DNA of 22,154 bases. It comes from JBDTNL01 sp039933785 (GTDB taxonomy: Bacteria; Acidobacteriota; Thermoanaerobaculia; Multivoradales; JAGPDF01). Positions 15,584 to 22,154 of the stretch are shown here, in pieces. The stretch covers positions 1 through 22,154 of the forward strand of contig JBDTNL010000066.1 of the NCBI GenBank assembly GCA_039933785.1, given 5' to 3'. A program made the position numbers and the translations under genes. A model generated the notes under the pieces. That model was not told the DNA's origin. It saw only the letters and a program-made list of their open reading frames with translations, and did no database searches. The stretch's first letter is position 1. Each line of letters begins with the position of its first letter.

Positions 15584-16719
15584 GGATTGCCTCCGACGGT
15601 GGTGATGGCAGTCTCGCCCTGCAGGGCCGCCAGCATCCGCTTCAGGCGCGTATTGCTGCTGTCGCGCAACTGCTGGCGCGCCGCGGTGAGGTCGTCCACG
15701 GGCCAGCGGTTGTACAGCAGGCGGGGGGCGTTCTTCTCGACCGTCGATCGCGCCGCTTGCGCCGCCCGGTTCGCCAGCGCTTGTCCGCCGCGCGAGTCGC
15801 CGGCGCGCTCCATCAGATAGCCCTCAAGAATCAACATCTCGGTGCTGCTAGGAAAACGCTCGAGGCCGCGCCGGAGGGTCTCGATCGCGGGCTTGGTCGA
15901 GCCCTCGTCCGCCAGCATCCGAGCCTGCTCCTCGTAGGCCAAAGTCACCCACGCGTTGGCGGTCGCGTCCTTGGAATCTGGAGTGGCCTTCTGGATGTCG
16001 TGCAGAAGGGTGAAGGCGCGGACGGGCTCCCCGGTACGCTCCAGGTTCTTTGCCAGGCGGAGTCGCGCCTCGAGGTTCTTCGGCTCGTTCGCGAGAAGCT
16101 TTTCGAGCAGCGGGAGCGCTTTGGGATACTCGCCAAGTTTCTCGTACAGCGAAGCCTGCCCAAGCAGGGCGGCGCCGCACAAAGGGTCGAGATCGAGCGC
16201 ACGGGCAAAAAGGTCGGCCGCGCTGCCGATCGAGCCGTCCTCCTGCTGATAGCCCGCGAGACTCGAGAGCACTCGCGCGGCCAAGGCCTTGGCCGGCTTC
16301 GTATCGACCCGTGAGGCATAGACCTCGACCAATTCGGCGGTCATGGTGCGCGAGTGACGGGCGAGCTGCACCAGTCCTTCGCCGCGGTAGGCCACGAAGG
16401 CATCGTGGTGGAGCTGGATCGCAGGCACCAGCACTTCAGGGTCATCGATCAGATCGCGCAGCACATGGAGCTTCGCCTTCCAGAGTTTTTCGACCTGGCT
16501 CTCCGACTTGCCGGTTGCGATCTCCGTCTCGAGGCCGCTCAACGCGGTGAGCGCGCGATCGTGCTCGCCGTTGGCGAACAGCTGGAGGATTCCCGGGTAG
16601 CGAGCCGCGACGGCGGTATCGATTTCTGAGGCGCCGGCGGGCCGAACGGCAGGTATTGCGAGCGCGATCACCGCGAGGGCTGCCGCCGGAGCGCGGCGGT
16701 AAAGGGGAGCGAGAGGCAT
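15580..16719 (-). CDS. Exported TPR-repeat protein
   Basis: This product of about 379 residues has a signal peptide (basic start, hydrophobic AAALAVIALAIPAV, cleavage near residues 30-31 at AGAS). About residues 35-150 are helical and of no recognised family. TPR-like pairs follow from about 155 to 330: SAADLFARALDLDP, ALLGQASLYEKLGEYPKALP, EARLRLAKNLERTGEPVRAF and AIETLRRGLERFPSSTEMLI. It should be a periplasmic scaffold or a lipid-free partner of another envelope protein; nothing catalytic is visible. I chose the ATG at 16719, though a TTG directly before it (16722) is also in frame; the ribosome binding site is modest (GGGATG). Its stop overlaps the start of the VWFA gene, so the two products are probably made in a fixed ratio and may bind each other. 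It is divergent from the M28 peptidase gene across about 118 bp. Confidence 0.87.
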   Translation of the reverse strand: MPLAPLYRRAPAAALAVIALAIPAVRPAGASEIDTAVAARYPGILQLFANGEHDRALTALSGLETEIATGKSESQVEKLWKAKLHVLRDLIDDPEVLVPAIQLHHDAFVAYRGEGLVQLARHSRTMTAELVEVYASRVDTKPAKALAARVLSSLAGYQQEDGSIGSAADLFARALDLDPLCGAALLGQASLYEKLGEYPKALPLLEKLLANEPKNLEARLRLAKNLERTGEPVRAFTLLHDIQKATPDSKDATANAWVTLAYEEQARMLADEGSTKPAIETLRRGLERFPSSTEMLILEGYLMERAGDSRGGQALANRAAQAARSTVEKNAPRLLYNRWPVDDLTAARQQLRDSSNTRLKRMLAALQGETAITTVGGNP

Positions 16720-16837
16720 CAAATCATCCCGGGGTTATGGATGTTTCTTCGGAAGATGGGATCGTACCATTCAGGTTTCTGGATCGTGGTGCGAAAGGGA
16801 CGAATTTGGGACGAAGCTCCGGGTAAGATTCCTCGCC

Positions 16838-19618
16838 ATGACACTCGCACAGCGAAAACTGGTTGTTTTGGCGATCTTCGTGGCGTGCGGCGAGTTGAGC
16901 GGCAGGCTTCTCCTGGCCGAGCCCGCTCCCTCGGCGACCCCCGGCGCAACCCTTCACGATGCACGCGAAGTGCATCTCGGGCACGTCCGTCAGCTGACCC
17001 ACGGGATCGAGAACGCCGAGGCCTACTGGTCGGCGGATGGCAAGCAACTGATCTTTCAGTCGATGCGGCCGCCGCTCGAGTGCGACCAGATCTTCAAGGT
17101 TACCGTCGGCCACCCCGAGCACCAGATCATGGTGTCGACCGGCAAGGGGCGCACGACCTGCAGCTACTTTTTTCCCGATGGGAAGCACATTCTCTATGCC
17201 TCGACGCACCTCTCGGGCGCGGCCTGTCCGACGCCGCCGGATCGCTCGCACGGCTACGTCTGGCCGGTCTACAACAGCTACGAAATCTTCACCGCCAATC
17301 CCGACGGGTCGAATCCGCGCCGCCTGACCGACAACTCGGCCTATGACGCCGAGGCCACCATCTGCCCGCGCGATGGCTCGATCTTGTTCACCTCGGATCG
17401 AGATGGCGACCTCGAGCTCTATCGGATGGACCACGACGGAAAGAACGTGAAGCGCTTGACCCACACGCCGGGCTACGATGGCGGCGGCTTCTTCTCGGCC
17501 GATTGCTCGAAGATCGTCTGGCGTGCCGCGCGAGCGAAAACTCCCGAGGAAGCCGCCGAGGCCAAGCAGCTCCTCACCGACGAGAAGATCCGGCCCGGTC
17601 AGCTCGAGATCTACGTCGCCAACGCCGACGGCAGCGACGCGCGCCAGGTGACCTATCTCGGGGGAGCGTCGTTCGCGCCGTATTTCTTCCCCGACGGGAA
17701 GCGGATCATCTTCTCCAGCAACTATGGCGATCCCCAGGGACGCGAGTTCGACCTCTGGGCGATCGACATCGACGGGACGCATCTCGAGCGCATCACGTAC
17801 ACCGCGGGATTCGATGGCTTCCCGATGTTCTCGCCCGACGGCAGGCGCCTGGTCTTCGGTTCCAACCGCAACCAGGCCGGCCCACATCAGACCGATATCT
17901 ACGTCGCCGACTGGCTGGATGCGGCGCCGCCGTCCGGTGCTCCCGAGACCGCCTCGGCGGAGCGCTTCATCGAGGACGTGCGCTACCTCGCGGATGACCG
18001 GCGCGAAGGCCGAGGCTTGGGCAGCAAGGGCATCGAGCAGGCATCGACCTACCTCGAGGATCGTCTGCGGACCTTGGGTCTCGAGCCGGCGGGCGATCAG
18101 GGAACGTTCCGGAACGCCTTCCGTGCCGTCACCGGCGTCGCCTCCGGGCCCGCTACCCGAGTTTTGCTGGCAGGAAAGTCGCTCGCGGCGAGCGACTTCG
18201 TGATCTCGAGCGCTTCGGCGAGCGGCAGGGCGAGCGGCTCGGTGATCGCGGCGGGCTATGGCGTCACCGCGCTGGAGCTCAAGCGAGACGACTACGCCGG
18301 AGTCGACGCCAAGGGCAAGATCGTCGTCGTTCGCCGGTTCACGCCCGACGGCCTCGACGAGGACCAGGAACGGCGCTACGGCGATCTCCACTACAAGGCC
18401 TGGAACGCACGCGAGCACGGCGCGGTCGCGCTCTTGGTGGTCGACAACCCGGAGGTCGCCGCGGACAAGAAGGTGCCGGACGAAGCGCCGCTGCCGGGAC
18501 TTCGCGTCGACACCCTGGGCGACGGCGGGTTGCCGATCGTGCTGGTGAGCCGCGCCGCCGGAACGCCGCTCTTCGCTGGCGGTACGACTGCGGAGCTCGA
18601 GATCGATCTGCAACAGCAGTCGACGACGGCCTGGAACATCGTCGGCCGAATTCCCGCCGGCGCCGCGGACAAGCTGCCGGGCGTGGTGGTGCTCGGAGCG
18701 CACTACGATCATCTGGGCATGGGCGGCGAGACCTCGCTCGCGCCCGGTATCGAAGCCGTGCACCACGGCGCGGACGACAATGCCTCGGGAACCGCGGCCT
18801 TGATGGAAGCGGCGCGCGCCCTGATGGCGAGGCGCGGCGAGCTTCGCCGCGACGTCATCATCGCGGCGTTTTCCGGCGAAGAAGAGGGCCTCCTGGGTTC
18901 GACGGCATTCACCCGCCATCCGCCGGCCGGGCTTCAGATGACGGATCTGGTCGCCATGCTCAACCTGGACATGGTGGGGCGTCTGCGCGAGAACCGTCTT
19001 TCGGTCCTCGGCGTGGACAGCGCCACCGAGTGGCGTGACCTCGTCGGTCCGGCCTGCGCGCGTGCGGGGCTCGAATGCACCCAGGGCGGCGACGGCTACG
19101 GGCCCTCGGATCAGACCGCGTTCTATGCCGACGGCGTGCCGGTTCTGTTCTTCTTCACCGGCGCCCACGGCGACTACCACAAGCCCTCCGATACGGCGGA
19201 CAAGATCAACTCCGCCGGTGGCGCGCGTATCGCGGCCCTGGTGACCGATCTGGCGCTGGCGGCCGATCGCCGCGATACCCGGCTCGCGTATCACGCGGTC
19301 CAGGCGCCACCGCCAAGCGGCGACGTGCGGTCGTTCGGCGCTTCCCTCGGGACAGTGCCGGACTATGTGGGTCCAGAGGATGGGCGCCCCGGTGTCTTGC
19401 TCGCCGGCGTTCGTCCCGACGGTCCTGCCGACAAGGCAGGAATGCGCCGAGGCGACCTCCTGGTCGAGATCGCGGGCCGGCCGATCCGCACGATCTACGA
19501 CTTCATGTACGTCCTGCGGGGTGTGAAGCCCGGGCAAGCCGCGACCGCGGTCGTCGAGCGCGACGGTCGCACGGTGGAGCTGCCGGTGCTGTTCGGAACG
19601 GCGCGCCGGCCGCAGTAG
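16838..19618 (+). CDS. Secreted M28-family metallopeptidase with PD40 propeller, PA-like and PDZ domains
   Basis: This 926-residue protein starts with a signal peptide (about 1-28, LVVLAIFVACGELSGRLLLA). Residues 45-360 carry at least five PD40/TolB-type propeller motifs such as YFFPDGKHILYAS, ICPRDGSILFTSD, YFFPDGKRIIFSS and MFSPDGRRLVFGS. A PA-like insert lies at about 460-560. The M28 zinc peptidase has a complete set of ligands: His622 (GAHYDHLG), Asp646 (GADDNASG), Glu681 as general base with Glu682 (SGEEEG), Asp711 (LNLDMVG) and His781 (GDYHKPSDT). A PDZ domain is at about 830-918 (GPADKAGMRRGDLLVEIAGRPI). It probably trims peptides outside the cytoplasm as an aminopeptidase-like enzyme, the propeller controlling access. 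The ribosome binding site is weak. It is divergent from the TPR gene, sharing a 118-bp promoter region. Confidence 0.93.
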   Translation: MTLAQRKLVVLAIFVACGELSGRLLLAEPAPSATPGATLHDAREVHLGHVRQLTHGIENAEAYWSADGKQLIFQSMRPPLECDQIFKVTVGHPEHQIMVSTGKGRTTCSYFFPDGKHILYASTHLSGAACPTPPDRSHGYVWPVYNSYEIFTANPDGSNPRRLTDNSAYDAEATICPRDGSILFTSDRDGDLELYRMDHDGKNVKRLTHTPGYDGGGFFSADCSKIVWRAARAKTPEEAAEAKQLLTDEKIRPGQLEIYVANADGSDARQVTYLGGASFAPYFFPDGKRIIFSSNYGDPQGREFDLWAIDIDGTHLERITYTAGFDGFPMFSPDGRRLVFGSNRNQAGPHQTDIYVADWLDAAPPSGAPETASAERFIEDVRYLADDRREGRGLGSKGIEQASTYLEDRLRTLGLEPAGDQGTFRNAFRAVTGVASGPATRVLLAGKSLAASDFVISSASASGRASGSVIAAGYGVTALELKRDDYAGVDAKGKIVVVRRFTPDGLDEDQERRYGDLHYKAWNAREHGAVALLVVDNPEVAADKKVPDEAPLPGLRVDTLGDGGLPIVLVSRAAGTPLFAGGTTAELEIDLQQQSTTAWNIVGRIPAGAADKLPGVVVLGAHYDHLGMGGETSLAPGIEAVHHGADDNASGTAALMEAARALMARRGELRRDVIIAAFSGEEEGLLGSTAFTRHPPAGLQMTDLVAMLNLDMVGRLRENRLSVLGVDSATEWRDLVGPACARAGLECTQGGDGYGPSDQTAFYADGVPVLFFFTGAHGDYHKPSDTADKINSAGGARIAALVTDLALAADRRDTRLAYHAVQAPPPSGDVRSFGASLGTVPDYVGPEDGRPGVLLAGVRPDGPADKAGMRRGDLLVEIAGRPIRTIYDFMYVLRGVKPGQAATAVVERDGRTVELPVLFGTARRPQ

Positions 19619-19742
19619 CGCGCTCTTCCGGCGTGGAGTGGCACGGCGAGCGGGGTGTACACTCTAGCGAGCTCAAATCAGGCGTCTCCGGTGGCCATGA
19701 TGCGCTTCGGGTGGGACGGGAACAGTCGGTGGACACGCTCGA

Positions 19743-19764
19743 GGGGTGGCATTTTTGCCGCCTC
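19743..19764 (+). other. Hairpin in the gap before the histidine kinase
   Basis: GGGGTGGCA (19743-19751) pairs with TGCCGCCTC (19756-19764) around a TTTT loop, a 9-bp stem with two G-T pairs. It lies about 125 bp after the peptidase stop and about 36 bp before the chosen kinase start. No U-tract follows, so it may be a leader hairpin in the kinase mRNA and not a terminator. An 8-bp palindrome GTGTACAC is at 19655-19662. Confidence 0.3.
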
Positions 19765-19799
19765 GGCGGTCTTGTTGGCGCGCGCTTTCTCCGGCTGAG

Positions 19800-22154
19800 A
19801 TGAGCCCCGTGGTCCGGCGGCATAGCCTGCGGTTCAAATTCATCATCGCCATCTCGGCGCTGGTGGCCGGAGTGCTGCTCGCGAACGGTTTGGTCCAGGC
19901 ACTGGCCGGCCGGCGCATCCTCGAGGGCGACATCGAAAAACGGGCGCGAGCGCATGCCGCCCTGGCGGTGGGTCCGCTGTGCTCGGCGTACGAGCTCTAT
20001 TTCGCGAGCGGCTTCAGCAAGTTTCGCGAGCTGGTCCAGGAAGTCGCCAAGCTGAACCCCGACCTGGCGTGGTTCGAGATCTACGACACCTCGGGGAAGC
20101 TGCTGTTCGACTCGCGCGGACTGCGGGCAGAGCCCGGCGCGGTCGAGCCCGCGGAGCAGGTCTCGCCGGCTACGGATCGGCTCGCTCGGGCGCTGCGCGC
20201 GATGGAGCTCTCGTCATGGTCCCTGCAGAAGGCCGATGGGCCACTGTTCATGGTGGTCGCGCCCTATGTCGAGGAGTGGGGGCGGCATCGCTATTCGGTC
20301 GCCTTCTACGCCAGCTACGGGAGCCTGCGCGGCGCAGCCGAAGCCGCCGCGCGCCGCATCGCTTGGCTGTCGGCGGGGTCCCTGGCGCTCGGCATGCTGA
20401 TCGCGGTGGTGCTTTCCTCGCAGAGCCTTGGGCCCCTCGACGCCTTGACCCGTGGGGCGCACGACCTTGCCGAGGGTCACCTCGATCGGCGCATCCTGCT
20501 CTCGACCGGCGACGAGTTCGAGGTCCTGGCCGGAACGTTCAATCAGATGGCGGAGCATCTGCAGAGAAACGTCACCGACCTCGAGGAGAGCAACCGCGCG
20601 CTGAACGCAATGAACCTCGAGCTGCAGCAGCTCGATCGCATGAAGAGCGACTTGCTGGCCAACGTCAGTCACGAGCTGCGTACACCGCTCACTGCCATCC
20701 AGGGCTATGCCGAAGCGATGGAGGAAGGACTCCTCGGCGAGGTGAGCAGCGGGCAGGCCGACGCCCTGACTGTGGTGCGGCGCAACTGCCGCCGGTTGAT
20801 GGCGATGATCGAGCAGCTGCTGAGCTTCTCCCGGCTAGAGTCGGGGAGAGTCCGGCTCGAGCCCGCGCCCTTTGACCTCGTGGAGTTGGTCACCCAATCG
20901 GCGAACAACCTGCGCGCTGCACGCAGCTCCGAGCTCACGCTCGCGGTCGACATCGACCGGCGGCTGCCGCTGGTCTGGGGCGATCCCAGCCGGATCGCTC
21001 AAGTGGTCGACAACCTGCTGGCCAATGCGGTCAAGTTCTCGCGTCCCGGGCGCTTGATCACGATCTCGGCTCAACGCCATGGCGCGGACCTGGTGGACGT
21101 GACGGTCAGCGACCAGGGTATCGGCATCGCGCCCGAGAACATGCCGCGAATCTTCGAGCGCTTCTTCCAGGCCGATGCCTCGTCGACTCGCAAATACGGC
21201 GGTATGGGTCTGGGCCTCGCCATCGTGCGCGACATCCTGGCCGCGCACGACCGCGAGATCCAGGTCGAGAGCGAGCTCGGCAAGGGGAGCTCCTTCGGCT
21301 TCTCGCTTCCGGTGGCGGTCGAGCGCGCGGTCGGTACCCCGTCATCGACGCGCACCCTGCTCTTGATCGACGACGATGCCGGTCTCAGCCGGGTGCTGGC
21401 CGGTTTTCTGGGACGGGCCGGGTACGCCGTGCATTGCGCCGGCACGGCGCGCGCTGGAGTCGAGCTGGTCACGCGCTTGCGTCCGGATCTGGTCCTGCTC
21501 GACCGCTTGCTGCCCGATGGCGACGGTTTCGACCTATTGGCGCAGCTCAAGAAGGATCCTGAAACGCGAGCCACACCCGTCCTGGTGCTGTCCATTCGCC
21601 GCGAGCGTCCGCTCGGTATGCGGCTGGGGGCGTCGGGCTACCTGGTCAAGCCGGTCGAGCCGGAGCAGGTGCTCGACGCCGTGCGCTCGTGCCTCGGCGA
21701 CCGAGTGGCGCATTCGTCGCGCGTACTGGTGGTCGACGACGAGGACGACACGCGCCGCCTGCTGCTCGAACGCTTGGCTCTCGCCGGCTTCGAGGTGAGC
21801 GGCGCGGCGGACGGAACCGCCGCCCTCGAGGCCGTGCATACCCTGCGTCCCGCGCTGGTGCTGCTCGATCTCATGATGCCCGGTATGGACGGATGGGAAG
21901 TCTTGCGCCGCTTGCGCGCCGAGCCGGAGACAGTCGATCTGCCGGTGATCGTGATCACCGGACGAGACCTGTCGGAAGATCGCGCAACGGGCGAGGAGCT
22001 GCGAGTGATCGACGTGATGAGTAAGCCTTTCGATCTCGGGCACTTGGTCGAGGAAATCGAGCATGCGCTCGCTGACCCAGGAGCGGGCCATGGGCCCGGT
22101 GACCCAGGAGCGGGCCATGGGCCCGGTGACCCAGGAGCGGGCCATGGGCCCGCT
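19800..22154 (+). CDS. Membrane hybrid histidine kinase with two receiver domains (partial, no stop in window)
   Basis: Reading from the ATG at 19800 the frame stays open for 785 codons to the right edge. Residues about 12-34 form the first membrane helix, and 186-205 the second; the 150 residues between contain WFEIYDTSGKLLFDS, typical of a Cache-like extracytoplasmic sensor. A HAMP domain (about 205-258) and a coiled coil (to about 282) lead to the HisKA box with phospho-acceptor His291 (NVSHELRTPL). The ATPase domain has the N box (Asn409), DQGIGIA (Asp438), FERFFQAD and GMGLGLA. Receiver 1 (about 520-630) has Asp568 in LVLLDRLLPDGDG and Lys617 (YLVKPVE). Receiver 2 (about 641-755) has Asp690 in LLDLMMPGMDG and Lys742 (MSKPF). 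Both look active. No HPt domain is visible. The ribosome binding site is poor, and GTG 19746 is an alternative start. The C-terminus is made of 27-bp repeats. Confidence 0.92.
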   Translation, partial: MSPVVRRHSLRFKFIIAISALVAGVLLANGLVQALAGRRILEGDIEKRARAHAALAVGPLCSAYELYFASGFSKFRELVQEVAKLNPDLAWFEIYDTSGKLLFDSRGLRAEPGAVEPAEQVSPATDRLARALRAMELSSWSLQKADGPLFMVVAPYVEEWGRHRYSVAFYASYGSLRGAAEAAARRIAWLSAGSLALGMLIAVVLSSQSLGPLDALTRGAHDLAEGHLDRRILLSTGDEFEVLAGTFNQMAEHLQRNVTDLEESNRALNAMNLELQQLDRMKSDLLANVSHELRTPLTAIQGYAEAMEEGLLGEVSSGQADALTVVRRNCRRLMAMIEQLLSFSRLESGRVRLEPAPFDLVELVTQSANNLRAARSSELTLAVDIDRRLPLVWGDPSRIAQVVDNLLANAVKFSRPGRLITISAQRHGADLVDVTVSDQGIGIAPENMPRIFERFFQADASSTRKYGGMGLGLAIVRDILAAHDREIQVESELGKGSSFGFSLPVAVERAVGTPSSTRTLLLIDDDAGLSRVLAGFLGRAGYAVHCAGTARAGVELVTRLRPDLVLLDRLLPDGDGFDLLAQLKKDPETRATPVLVLSIRRERPLGMRLGASGYLVKPVEPEQVLDAVRSCLGDRVAHSSRVLVVDDEDDTRRLLLERLALAGFEVSGAADGTAALEAVHTLRPALVLLDLMMPGMDGWEVLRRLRAEPETVDLPVIVITGRDLSEDRATGEELRVIDVMSKPFDLGHLVEEIEHALADPGAGHGPGDPGAGHGPGDPGAGHGPA
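22074..22154 (+). repeat. 27-bp in-frame tandem repeat at the kinase C-terminus
   Basis: Three units are seen, at 22074-22100, 22101-22127 and 22128-22154. The first two are identical; the third differs only in its final codon (GCT in place of GGT). Each unit is nine codons (DPGAGHGPG), so copy number changes keep the kinase frame. The array runs to the edge and may continue. The unit contains CCATGG and GGGCCC palindromes. Confidence 0.95.

Noticed and set aside
16724..19537. 937-codon open frame on the minus strand, opposite the M28 peptidase
   Set aside because: It mirrors the GC-rich third-position bias of the plus-strand gene, is rich in Arg, Ala and Val without any domain, while the plus strand shows a signal peptide and complete zinc site.
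19619..19799. Riboswitch or other structured leader before the kinase
   Set aside because: Only one short hairpin and a small palindrome are visible; no motif of a known riboswitch class could be recognised.
19979..20875. 298-codon plus-strand frame within the histidine kinase
   Set aside because: The frame from 19800 carries every kinase motif without interruption to the window edge; this one is an offset shadow.

Overview
The window looks like a chromosomal piece of a GC-rich Gram-negative bacterium, most likely an Acidobacteriota member (perhaps Thermoanaerobaculia- or Vicinamibacteria-like). This is inferred from families that typically co-occur there: a TonB-dependent receptor with an N-terminal carboxypeptidase-regulatory domain, VWFA-related proteins of the acidobacterial type, a double-FtsX 'ADOP' permease, an alkaline-phosphatase/TPR fusion and a PD40-M28-PDZ peptidase. 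No marker gene in the window fixes the taxonomy.

Layout. (a) 1-2400 is an accessory patch: the 5' end of an exported, probably VWFA-type gene (minus), an empty stretch, a Y1/REP-associated tyrosine transposase gene (minus), a short tandem repeat, a broken IS3-family transposase remnant (plus) and a small two-helix membrane protein (plus). (b) 2389-6351 is a minus-strand fatty-acid pair, an acyl-CoA ligase followed by a FadB/FadJ-type hydratase/dehydrogenase, which together activate fatty acids and carry out the two middle steps of beta-oxidation. No thiolase is present. (c) 6417-6927 holds tRNA-Pro(CGG), with a plausible sigma70-type promoter, convergent with an RRM RNA-binding protein. (d) 7073-11911 is a plus-strand pair: a TonB-dependent outer-membrane receptor and, 6 bp later, a putative lipoprotein phosphatase of the alkaline-phosphatase superfamily with C-terminal TPRs. 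(e) 11937-16719 is a minus-strand cluster read as TPR protein, then VWFA protein (overlapping ATGA), then a double-FtsX permease broken by a single-base frameshift. (f) 16838-19618 is a divergent secreted M28 metallopeptidase with a PD40 propeller and PDZ domain. (g) 19800-22154 is a membrane hybrid histidine kinase with two receiver domains. It has no stop codon in the window and ends inside an in-frame 27-bp tandem repeat.

I did not find an unmistakable new defence or mobile system. The best candidates for something under-described are the TPR-VWFA-permease operon facing the M28 peptidase, the receptor/phosphatase-TPR pair, the repeat/IS3 scar beside the transposase gene, and the in-frame repeat at the kinase C-terminus.
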